A stretch of DNA of 64,000 nt from Cryphonectria parasitica EP155 (Eukaryota; Ascomycota; Sordariomycetes; Diaporthales; Cryphonectriaceae), in the NCBI RefSeq assembly GCF_011745365.1, contig NW_024468909.1:3348001-3412000 (forward strand), in the 5' to 3' direction. The translations under genes were made by a program, and so were the position numbers. This document shows positions 23,369 through 33,855 of this stretch, one piece after another. The notes under the pieces were generated by a model. That model searched no databases and was not told the DNA's origin. It saw only the letters and a list, made by a program, of their open reading frames with translations. Within the stretch, counting starts at the first letter, position 1. Each line of letters begins with the position of its first letter.

Positions 23369-24888
23369 TTAGGCAAAGTAGAAGTTGTCATCAGGCGTAC
23401 GTCCCCGGATAAAAGGCGGCTCCGATCCCCGGACGTAGATGTCCTCGTACAGGATCTGGGGGGTAGCCTCGGGCGCGGGCATGGCCTCGGCGGCGGCAAC
23501 CTCCTCGTTGACGTGGTTGCGAGCCTCCTTGTCGATGGCCTTCAGCTCCTCCTCGGTCGCGACGGACCAGTCCAGGATGTGCTGCTTCAGGCCCGAGATG
23601 GGGTCGTGGGTGCTGCGCATGCGCTGGATCTCCTCACGGGTACGGTAGGTGGTGCCAGGGTCCGACATGGAGTGGCCTCCGTACCGGTAGGTGACGTACT
23701 CGAGGACGAGAGGGCCATTGTCGGCGTCAGTCCACTGCTTGCCGTACTTGACCGCAGCCTTGACAGCCAGGCAGTCCATGCCGTTGACCTTCAGGCCAGG
23801 GATGTACTGGCCACGCTTGTAGTAGTCCGTTAGGGCAGAGGAACGAGCAGCCGCCGTACCCATACCGTACTTGTTGTCTGTCATCCCCCGTTAGATGATT
23901 CCTGCAAAATCCAGACGGGACGTCGACTTACTCTCGCAGCCGAACAGAGCGGGCAGCTTCCACAGCTTCGCCATGTTGAAAGCCTCGAAGACCTGTCCCT
24001 GGTTGCTGGCACCGTCACCGTACAGGATAATCGAGCTGTTCTTGCGGCCGTTGTACTTGTGAGCAAAGGCCAGACCAGCACCAACAGGGACCTGAGCACC
24101 GACGATACCGTTGCCACCGTAGAAGTTCTTGGCGAACATGTGCATGGATCCACCCTTTCCATAGGCGATACCCTGGCGTCTACCGAGGAGCTCGCCGATG
24201 ATGGACCGGACAGTGGCGCCGCGCATGAGGGCGAAGCCGTGGCAACGGTAGGCGGTGATGAGATCGTCCTCCTTAGTGATGGCGTGCTCGATGCCGACGG
24301 CAACGGCCTCCTGGCCGGTGGAAAGATGGCAGAAACCTCGGATCTTCTTGTCCTTGTAAAGCCGATCGGCAGCCAGCTCCATCTGTCTGTTTTCCCCCCG
24401 TCTGTCAGAGCTTGCTTCTACATCCACCAGAGCCTTCAAACTTGTAAGAGAGCGCATACCGAATGACAACCATATCGTAGAACATCTTCTTCAGCTCCTT
24501 CTTGGTCACCTCGAGGGTGTATGGAGGGGGGTCCAACTCGTAGGTCTCGAAGCTCTCATCGTTCAGGTTGACGATGAAAGGCTCGTCGTCGGACTGGAAC
24601 GTTTCCTGTCAGCTTCGACCACGGTACAGGGCATACCAGAAACCCCTCTACAGAAAATTGGTATGCCGTGGAAAGCGTCAATCGGTCAATCGTCCGAAGA
24701 CGGTGGGCAGATGCAGCTGGTAGAGCTGAAAGCTGCCGGTAGCTGTTGCTTACCTGGGGGACTGCGCTCTTATCGACGCTCGACGAGGCGGCATTCGTAG
24801 TGACGGTTCGTCTGGCGGCCACTAGAGGAATGGAAGGCCGAGTAGTGCGCAGAGGCACAGCCGCTTGTCTGACTGCCCGTGAGAACAT
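23369..24888 (-). CDS. PDA1: Pyruvate dehydrogenase E1 component subunit alpha, mitochondrial
   Basis: Thiamine-diphosphate subunit that decarboxylates pyruvate in the mitochondrial PDH complex. Exons 24888-24754, 24593-24460, 24386-23932, 23877-23369 give 410 aa (yeast Pda1 420). Seen: an Arg/Ser/Thr-rich, acid-free mitochondrial presequence in the first 30 residues; the family start [14 protein letters not shown]; the ThDP motif GDGASNQGQ running to CENN; and the phosphorylation loop [15 protein letters not shown], whose serine is the PDH-kinase target in the family. The C-terminus ends in TPDDNFYFA. All junctions keep phase and restore conserved text. Confidence 0.96.
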
Positions 24889-26051
24889 GGCGGCGATGTG
24901 ATGGTTGTTGTGGACGAAGTTTTGCAGAAGTGGGAGAGCGAGCGAACGTCGGCGTACGAAATGTTGGGCACGGAGCGAGCGGGTTTTGCGCTAGCGTGGA
25001 TTTTTCGGGGGACTGCAGTCGAGGTACGTACCTCTTTCCTCCGGGTGGCTATCTGAAATGCCCGAATCGCGGACATTCTAATGCCTCACACACAGGCGGT
25101 TTTTTTTTTTTGGGGGGGGGGGGGGCGGGGGGGACCTGCTCCTTGTTCTCAGGTGGTACCCAGCGCAACAATTCGCGTTCGATTTATTTCGAGCCATTAC
25201 CAGTTTACTGCTGATATGCCAATGATTTCTGAGAAGAGGAAAGAAAGAGAAAAGGAAAATGGATAAATACAGAGCGAAGAAGGAAGAGAGAAATTAAAAT
25301 AAACAAAAATTCTATAAAATATATGTATCTATCCACACGACACTCTTCTCGTCACTTACTAGCCATGTCAGCCTTCCAAGTTGTCTTACTTGTTGTTCGC
25401 ATGTACGTATGTCGTCATATTGAGCGGTCAATTACACGGTTTTACAGGCTTCACAAGTAGTGGATTGACATCAACATTGCTGTTTGCGAGCGTGTGCGAG
25501 CACAAGAAGCTCCCAACGGGTGTAACGCATCAGCCTCAGACGCGTCCCGATCATAGACTTTGGGGCCGGAAAGTAATGAAGATGGTGTCGTGCTGACTTT
25601 TCTTCGAGCTAGCTAACGCGTCGACGGTCTATCCTCCCCATCATGATGCCTCCCTTTGAGCCCCTTGTAACTTGACACCGCTCACTCCGGTCGGTTCGCA
25701 TCAAAATCAATGCCAACGCTCGCTGCAGTTATTAACGCCTAAGCCATGCATGCATCGTAACCAAAATCCGAGTCCGCATCCCGGAAGCTAAAAGTAATAA
25801 CGATTTTGTAACCAAGAAGAAAATGCGGCCTGTACCCAAATGCGGTATTATCGACGGCAGTGTGGAAAAGCAGACGACCCAGCCCATGCTATGCACGTCT
25901 TGATGTAAGAGATCCCAAGGGTAATGATGCCGCCCCGTTTTTGAGTGTAGAGATATTTGCCACCGACAAAGATAATATATGACCCCAAAATTGGGAGGCG
26001 TCGGATCACATGAATATCATATCGGCCTGATGAGTATATGCCGGTTCGAGC
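24889..26051. other. Intergenic region, PDA1 promoter and Cdc4-like 3' flank
   Basis: About 1.16 kb. The PDA1 promoter lies at the left; a T-run/G-run block sits at 25100-25133; 25240-25330 is A-rich. The part near 25800-26051 is the 3' flank of the F-box gene. No convincing gene was found. Confidence 0.55.
25100..25133. repeat. Adjacent T12 and G14 homopolymer runs
   Basis: Twelve T (25100-25111), then fourteen G (25112-25125), one C, then seven G, about 210 bp upstream of the PDA1 ATG. Run lengths may be unreliable in the assembly. Confidence 0.8.
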
Positions 26052-28330
26052 TCAGTCGTGAAAGAATGTACTACCGCCACCTTGAAGAGGTGCCGTCGAG
26101 GGGCCTGCATCCTCCATGTCGACATCCTCTCGATTGTCTCGTGGAGGCAGTCCCGGGATGACTGCTGGCTGCGGCTGTCTCCAGTCCAAGGCCAGCGCGC
26201 TCTTCGGTCGGTTGGGATCATCCAAGGCATCCATGGACAGAGGCCTCTCATCGTCTGGCGGGGGCGAGAAAGACCAGACCTACATACTTATCGTCAGTTC
26301 AAGGTCCCACATGCTGGAAACGTAGCTCAACTCACCTCCATGACAGTCCTGTTGTTGCGGAGAGCCATTGCCACACATTTCTCATCCTCGAAGGCGACGC
26401 GCCATACGGCTTCACCCTGCGCGATGAGCTCGCGGACTAGGTGGCCAGTCTTCAAGTCCCATACTTTTACCCGTCCATCGCTGCCACCGCTGACGACACG
26501 AGTATCGTCAAATTGCAAGCTGGTAACGCTGTTATCGTGAGCTGCCAGTCGGTGAATTGGTACAAATTTGGACAGAGACCAGACTCTGACCGAGCCATCT
26601 GAGCCACCGGTCACGAGGGTATCGCCTCTCATCTGCAATTGGCCGACTAAAGAGGTGTGACCCTGCAGGACTGCGAGGCATTCTCTGTGATATCGGTCAG
26701 CCACAAAACGAATTTTTAATCGTTCTCTTTGTGGGGGCTTGACTTACCCGGTGGAGGCATCCCAGATCCGAACACTGGTGTCCAGGCTGCCAGTTGCTAC
26801 CCTGGCGCCGTCAAACGCGATAGCATATATCTGGCTATAATGACCTTGCAGCGTATGCAAACATCTGCCCTCGGAGATGCTCCAGATCTTGGCTGTGGTA
26901 TCGTAACTGCCAGAAACCACGATATCACCCTTGATCTCCAAGCACCGCACACTAGCTTGATGACCCACAAGGACGTTGCGGCACAGGCCAGTACGAATGT
27001 CCCAGACACGAAGAGTGGTATCCCTCGAGCCCGAGATGGCCGTATTGGCATCTGACATCTTAAGACAGCGCACAGTACTAGTGTGGCCTCTGAGGGTGTA
27101 GGAGCAGACTCTGAGACAAGGTTAGTGGGATGACGAGATCCAAAAGAAGGAAACAAGCAGACAAGAAAGAAATAAAAGAATGTGGTGAGAGGGCATCCTT
27201 ACCCAGTGTTTAGCTCCCAGACCCGGACGTCACGATCGCAGCCACCGCTGACTAGGACATCTTCCCAGGGGACCATAGCCCATACACCCATGACGTGACC
27301 TTGGAGGACACGCAGCGCATTGCCCTCGGTGTCGAAGACATGAATCTTGGCGTTATCCAGCGCCACAATGATGTACTTGGGCGTGAGGTGCAGACTGGTC
27401 ACGACTCCTCCGTCCTGCGTAATGGCTCGTGTTGTGGATTTACCCCCAGTCCGCCAGGCCGCATCGACTAGGTATCTCTGCTTAAAGTGTGACTTGTAAG
27501 ACTTGAGCATCGGCCTGGCCGGCGCACTCGACCCGTCCAGACTCCTAGAGGCAGACATGGCGGCTGCGGAGGGGTAGGCGCCTGGGAAACTGTGATTTGC
27601 GAACTGGCCGTCTGCGGAGAGCAGCGGTTGTGCTCCGGGTCTGGAGGCGTATGCAGGTAGCGCGGATCCTACGTCTGACAAGCGACGGCCGTAGTCGTGT
27701 TTCACGCAAAGGTTCTTCCAGGTCATGTCGTCGCTGAGAAGATCTCGCCATCTGCGGGAAACTTGAGACGCTCTCGCCAGGACCTTGGGGTCGTCGATGA
27801 ATGATAAGATCTGCTCTCACGTCAGCAAGGGCGGAGACACGTCATAGACACGGACCGAACAGCCGCGTTGTACTAACCCTAAGGCACAATTCATCCGGTA
27901 GACTGGTGAACGGATCTTTCTTCAGCAGAGGACTGACGAACTGATGAACGAAGGAAAGCTGTTGGCTTGTGCACAGGTTCAACAGGTCAGCCAGAATGCG
28001 GGTTCGCTGGGGACCCGAGCAGCTCTGAAAGTGCTGCCGACATTTAGCCAAGAATATGTCTTCTTCATCTCCGGCATCGCTCCAGTCGGGCTGGGCGTTG
28101 GACGGACCAGGAGAGGCTGCCGGAGTAGGTGGAGGCGGGGGTGATCCGGTCAGCGTCTGGTCAAAGTCGGTAGCAGGAGTGCTCATGTTGGGAGTCGGGG
28201 GTCCTCGCGGCGGTCGAGGCTGAGGGATCTTGATGGAGTGGTTGCCGCTGTTCATAACCAATTCCTCGCCCGAGTACAGGCTCGCTCTTCTGTCAGAAAA
28301 GCTGAGCGGCCGATGGCCGTAGGAATCCAT
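26052..28330 (-). CDS. cdc4: F-box/WD40 protein, Cdc4/FBXW7 type (SCF substrate receptor)
   Basis: Substrate-recognition subunit of an SCF ubiquitin ligase that binds phosphodegrons. Exons 28330-27878, 27810-27203, 27110-26748, 26684-26336, 26279-26052 give 666 aa. Seen: a Pro/Ser-rich N-terminus; an F-box (FTSLPDELCLR/ILSFIDDPK) split by intron 1; then eight WD40 blades, the Cdc4/Fbw7 number rather than the seven of beta-TrCP and Met30. The three arginines that grip phosphodegrons in Fbw7 have clear counterparts: TSTVRC, SGSRDTTLR and ASVRC. The acidic/proline C-terminal tail ends in FFHD. The start is the first ATG (MDSYGHRPLS); the frame is open 50 codons further upstream without an ATG, so a 5' exon is possible. 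Neurospora FWD-1, which targets the clock protein FRQ, is a related name to check. Confidence 0.88.
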
Positions 28331-28835
28331 CCTCGAGCTATCCTTCAACAAGCCAATGCCAATGTATGGATGTAAAACTCGAGCACGATCTGGGCGGCCG
28401 AGGAGCGATCGGAGGGAGGTTTCGATCGATCTGGACTCGTTGATGGGGCTCAAGATCGTCTCTGTTTTTGGCGCATACAGTCAGTTTGACAATGTCTATG
28501 GGGTCCTGGGTCTCGACCCAGGTCTATGGCGCCTGGTCAATTCACAGACTTCGGGGCAACCAGCAGTTTCGTATGATACACTAGACTCGCCAAGGGGGGA
28601 ATGATGATAATAGCACTGACCTTAACCAGAAAAAGAAGTAAAAAATTGTTGCCGTTGACTCTGCCCCTACTCAAGAAGGAGTAGCACTGCGTAGCTCTTT
28701 CCCCCGAAAATCAGAAGTAAGAAATAGTTACGTGTCGACGTGATTCCTATAGTGATCGTTCCAAAAGGCGTCGTTCAAGAGGGCAGAAGAAGGTGGCCTG
28801 TAACGTTGACACTTAATAGGCGCCGGAATCCAAAA

Positions 28836-28847
28836 GGGGGGGGGGGG
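28836..28847. repeat. G12 homopolymer
   Basis: Twelve consecutive G in the upstream region of the Cdc4-like gene. Length may be uncertain. Confidence 0.8.
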
Positions 28848-29486
28848 CGACAGTTCGGATGCTTTGATCGGAGGTGAGAAAAAGGCGTCCGGATGACAGT
28901 GTAGCGTGTAACTTTAAACCGTGGGATCGTGTGTAGGTGCGTGCTCCAGTGCGAAGGCGTGATAATGCAGAATTGGAGAAAACGATTCGTACATCAGACA
29001 CAAGAAGAAAGGCGGACGTTAATCCTCGGTTAAGGGGGGGCAAGGAGGCGGGAGAGAGATTAGATGACGGCAGGGCGCGGGCGCTGTCGAGTGCGGTGGT
29101 GGTGGCAGAATAAACAAGACGAATCAAACACCAAAGAAGAAGAAAAAAGGAAGGAACAAAAACCGCCCAGGCGAAAAGAAATGAGGAACTTTGGAATAAG
29201 ACAAAAAGTGAGGACAATTCGGCCTCTCCGCCCACTCGGTATGTCGTATGAGTGTGTGTGCCGTAGGGGCGAAGGTGAGGAGGAGGTGTGTCTTGGATGC
29301 AGGGTGGGCGAGTGCGTATGAGGTGAGGAGAATGGGGAATGAAGGATGTCAGATTCAACCAGGTCGAGGCGGCCTGTTGGAAATGGATGGACTGGGCTCA
29401 AATCGACGTGCGGCAGCGGGGGCAAGGGCAGGATTCATGCAGGTGGTCTTCTTGTCTGATCCAGGGCCTGCAGGTGGAGGTGGCTG

Positions 29487-29501
29487 CTCTCTCTCTCTCT
29501 C
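29487..29501. repeat. CT dinucleotide microsatellite
   Basis: About seven CT units on the plus strand in the non-coding region upstream of the Cdc4-like gene. Confidence 0.8.
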
Positions 29502-29900
29502 CTGTTCCCGGAAAGAGTCAAGCTGCCGCATCCGCCTGCTTCAACTTTGATCAATGATGGTTGCAGAGAGACGGACAGATAAATCACAACCCACGGAGGA
29601 AAGCCTGCAAGTGTCAGGTCCAACACAACGAAGAGATGTTTTTGCCATAGATGCTTTGAACGATAACTGCCTATTTCATCATGCTCCAGCATCACAAATT
29701 GTAAAAATCAAAAGTGCCAGCCAAGAGCGTCCCCAAACCAGGTTCTTGCTATGCTTTCGTATTCCCCCCCGTTCTTGTTCAATGTCTGGCAGTCAGCAGG
29801 GCATGACAGGCCCTGACAGGGAGGGTGTGATTAGAAACCAGGAATGCCAGCCTTCAGACTTACAGGGGGTCTGCCTGACAAGACAAGAAAAAGAAGGGGG

Positions 29901-29924
29901 GAGAAAGAGAGAGAGAGAGAGAGA
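29901..29924. repeat. GA dinucleotide microsatellite
   Basis: About ten GA units with one interruption, purine-rich on the plus strand, in the same gene-free region. Confidence 0.8.
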
Positions 29925-31972
29925 AAAGAAGGGAAAAAACCCCAAACCCCTTCTCCGGGGGTGTTTCTGGCGATCTATGCAGTTTACATGCATTCCCGTG
30001 TCATGGCTAAAACAGGGGCCCTCCTGAACCTTCTCTCTTCTCTCTTGTTCACATCTTGACCCAGTACACATGAAATGTTCATGGAGCAGAATTTTTTCTT
30101 CATTTTCTCCTCTTTCCCTTTCGCCTCGTTTTCTCCCTGTGTCCCACTCACATGTAGATGTAGCATAGTATCTGCTCTGTGGTAGATTGCAAAAACGGCA
30201 TCACAGCAAGAGAGCGCTGAGTCGTGCTTGGACCAACTCATCATGTTTACGATACAACGCTTGCTGTCAACAGACCACTGGTGCCACGCACCCTCTGCAA
30301 CCTGGTCAGGGTCTGGTTTGTAAGAAGCAAAAGACGTCACTCAATTTCACTACCACGAAACTTATGATTTCACACCCACTCCGTTGCGTGTACCCACAAC
30401 CTTATCCTCCCTCCCTATTCTCCCTTCCAACCCCCCCTTAAAATCGCAGCCACACCGGGTTCCTTGCGGATGGACACCGATTTCTCAGTTTGATTCGGCG
30501 CGGGCGCTTGGACACCAAAGTTAGTACTGCGTGTGGGAGGACATCTGGACCATTCTGAGAGCTGATTTCAGCCTCGAGACCCCGACACGATGTCATGAGT
30601 CCAAGCCTGTTGTTCTGCCTACATTGACACATCTTGCTACCAGTCCACTGGACAGGATCGATTGCTTCACTGTGGCGACCATCCAGGCGGCCATGATAAT
30701 GGTGTGTTGTGCTGGCCAACAAAATAGGCCTTGCAGGCAGGTCTCTTCAAATATCAGGCTATGTAAATCCCCAGCCACACACATACCATTCCGTCTGGAC
30801 TACTCGAGACCCCACGTACGTTTCGTAGAAATGCGTATCTGAAACAGCGATCCAAAGGATTTAAACACCTCTCTGCCGAGCACACAATATTTTTAGACCC
30901 GTTGAAAAAAATCCTCCGGGAGGAAGCGCTACGCTGCAGGAATATGCTGAACACACATCAACTTCAGCCTCAACAACCGTACGCTTCCAGGCCACCCCGA
31001 CCTGTAGGATCGACCGTGATACAACTTCGATGTATTGTTCTCTCGCTCTCTTCCTCTCTCCCTCTTCCCATTGGAGACAAAAGGAGAGAGATGGCAGGCT
31101 CAGGTTGACAACAACCTACAACACTAAAAGCATTCTCCGAATGTCATGCATGCTCTCACGACTTGCCCAATGTGGCGCGTCCTCCCTCACGTCAGCGTCA
31201 GCACTGGGTCTAGCAGCCGAAGATGAGCGGCTTCGATTTTGTTTTCTGCTCCCGGCGATCGAGACACGGCCGTTGGATTTTGTGCGCCCCCAGAGAGCGA
31301 TTGTTCGGCGCCACGCCAGACAATGCCGTGTTGCCCTGCAGCCATTTTGTTCCAACTGTCTCTGACTGTGCTCGTCTTGTGTTCTCCGACTTGAGACATG
31401 TAAGGCCGCAGCTGTCCACGCTTGTACTGCAGATTTCTGGATGTGAGGAACATGATGATTGTTGTCGGCGCAACACAGTTGGCTAGGCTCTACGTGAGGC
31501 GGGCTATTGCTGCTACTGCTGCTGCTGCTGATGCGGACTTTGTTATGCCTTGAGGAGACTTCGAGTTGCCGCAGACCTGTAGACAATGCGTTGCTCTTTT
31601 CGTGCGATACGACGTCTACCGGGGTGGGGGGTGAGAAATAAAAAACGGCGGCAGAGCAAGGGAGCCGACGTCTCCATGTAGACCGTAGCGAAGAACCAAT
31701 GAATAATCCCAACAATTGTTGTCCTATAGTATGTACCGTGGCCGTGCAGTGCTGAGAAGAAAACCCACAAAACCTAGACGCCACCTCGAAAACTGCACGA
31801 TCCAAACAGCTATGCATGACACACGCACGCACGCTGATAAACGTAGTCGCTGTCTATGCTGGAGATCCCGAACGCCGTCGATGCCCACGCCACAACACTC
31901 TCGACAGTCGCCAACCATGGCATAACCTAAACAAAAGCTAAATACTCCTACTCATACAAGAGCCAATGCCCT

Positions 31973-33264
31973 TCAATGATGGTGCCCAAACTGTGTGAGA
32001 AGAGGTAGAAGCATACCACCTACAGTGGCCACTGTATCTCTCACTTGCGGTCGCCCAGGTTTCCTCTGCGGGCTGTCTGCGTAGCCGTTCATAGACGAAT
32101 GGTGGTCGTGTGGTTGTGCAGATGGCTCCTCCTGCATGGCGTGCATGGCAACATATCTGACCACTCCGGTCAGCCACCTGATTAAATCGGTGTTTTCGGG
32201 GAGACAACTTACAAGAAAGTGCCGCCGGAGAACAAGAGAAGCATGCCGGTCCACCACTGCCCCGTGGGGCCGTCCATGTTCCCACCACCAAGGATCGACA
32301 CGAGGATGAAGGAGCCAAGCGCACCGACAGGCGCTGCCAGACTAAACGCCATCAAGTGTCCTCGAGCAGCCCGTTTTGATAGCCCCTGCCTGAGCAGCAA
32401 TGATGTCAACCCGAAGGCCGCAGGCGCCTTGTGAACCATGATCGCAACAAAGATGATAATTCCTAGCTTCATGTCGCTCGTCGTTGCCGATGCGCCCATT
32501 GCGATCCCATCCGCCGCCGCATGGATCACTAGGCCCACGGTGGTTGCAAGACTCCTCGACTGTCTCGGTGACGGCGATAAGGAGCTCAAGAAGCCGTCAT
32601 GCTCGTCTTCACCCTCGCCATTGACGCTTGAGGAGCCGAGGTTGTCCAGACTGATATGCCGTGTTGCTGGGACCCTGTTCAACCCGTCGGTGGCGTGTTG
32701 CGGTAGTCTGTCAATCAAGAACATGAGGACAAAGCCCAGCATCAAGGAGAATCCGATATAGAATGTTGGGAAGCCATCGTCCTCGTGCTGCACTACGTCT
32801 CCCTTTGGTGGCTCAGCCGGCGCATCCCCTTCTGCTATTGGCGCATCGTCCCTTTTTTCCAGTGCTTCGCGTATAATTGTGCCATGATCGACAGGCGATT
32901 CCTCCACAATTTTTATCGCAGGTAAGTCTCGAGGCAATATGGGCTGCGGCACCTGGCGCGCTGCGACGATCGATCTTAAGCCGCGTGGTTCGTGTGCCCC
33001 GGCCCCTGAAGACGCAACAGCCTCAACACCCTCCGGTACAATGACAATCAAGGATGTGCCGACGAGTATTCCAACTCCTATGCTCGATATTAAGCGTAAT
33101 TGTGATTGGCTGAGGGTCATCGATAGAGGTAGAGCACCGGCGAGGAACGAGGCAAGAGCCATCACCAACTGGATATGTACAATTAGCTGGTGCGGTCCGT
33201 GGTCATTTCAGAGAGGTTGTAGGCTCACGCTCAGGACGAGGAGAAGAAAAAGCCCGCCCATCAT
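31973..33264 (-). CDS. ZIP family metal transporter (SLC39A9/ATX2-like)
   Basis: Membrane transporter of zinc or manganese into the cytosol, most like ZIP9 and yeast Atx2 (Golgi). Exons 33264-33229, 33168-32213, 32156-31973 give 391 aa. Seen: TM1 split by intron 1 (MMGGLFLLLVLS/LVMALASFLAGALP), then GVGILVGTSLIVIVPEGVEA; a variable loop of about 100 residues; the ZIP signature helices with metal-binding histidines (VIHAAADGIAMGAS and IMVHKAPAAFGLTSLL); and the last TM (MLLLFSGGTFLYVAMHAM). A His-rich tail ends in FGHHH. The start gives the usual family N-terminus, but 113 codons are open in frame upstream (see findings). Confidence 0.88.
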
Positions 33265-33855
33265 GAATCTGATGCTATCCAAATATTGAGCGCATGGGTG
33301 AGGGACGCGATTGAACAGATCTTGAAACGGAGGGGCGAGCCTGAAAGACTGATGTGTCCAATCGGGATAGCGATGTCGAGGAATTTCTGCCAAAGGTTTC
33401 CTGCTCCCTTCTGGGACGATTGGTCCGTCCTCGCCTGCTATGTCGAACGGGTTGAAGCCTTTGTTAAATTTTCTAGGCGTGTAAAAACTCGAGGTCGTGT
33501 CAAGCGTCGCTGGTCGATTGCCCCGAAAGTCTGGTGAGACGGACGGGTGTAGTGCAGGAGAAGCAATTACTGTGGTAGTAACTGCAAGCTCCCCCTGTCT
33601 CACTCACGCAGATCGTGGCGGACCCCTGCATTCCCTCCCGCAGGGCCTCAGCAGGCTATCGACTTTCTCTACACGGTGCACCTAATTTAGCTCTACGTCG
33701 CGTCGCACCGCACCGCGATCTCATTCGCGTTCGCACTCAAACCTCGACCTTTGCCTTTCATCTAAAACATCACGACTCTAAACTTTCTCATACAAAGGGA
33801 TCGAGAATTCGACGTCAAGGAATCAGAGTGCATCCATTGGACCGCTACAGTCACC
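33265..33855. promoter_or_regulatory. Divergent region between ZIP transporter and HAT1
   Basis: 591 bases between divergent starts. The minus strand is open in the ZIP frame from 33264 to about 33603. The HAT1-proximal part (33700-33850) is CT-rich on the plus strand, as expected of a fungal 5' leader. Confidence 0.5.

Larger units (their letters stand above)
28331..31972. other. Long gene-free region upstream of the Cdc4-like gene
   Basis: 3.64 kb between the ZIP transporter stop and the Cdc4-like ATG, both on the minus strand. I see no gene. It has simple repeats (G12 at 28836-28847, CT repeat near 29487-29501, GA repeat near 29901-29924, a CTG-like triplet run near 31508-31530) and a stretch at about 29060-29425 that is pyrimidine-rich on the minus strand, as fungal promoters often are just before transcription starts. 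A long 5' leader or large promoter for the F-box gene is the simplest reading. Confidence 0.5.

Noticed and set aside
29060..29425. Pro/Ser/His-rich open frame upstream of the Cdc4-like gene
   Set aside because: It is read from a pyrimidine-rich, promoter-like stretch; composition explains the openness.
31116..31832. 238-codon minus-strand open frame in the long spacer
   Set aside because: It starts from GTG, has no recognisable domain, and includes a serine run that comes from a CTG-like triplet repeat; I do not call it a gene.
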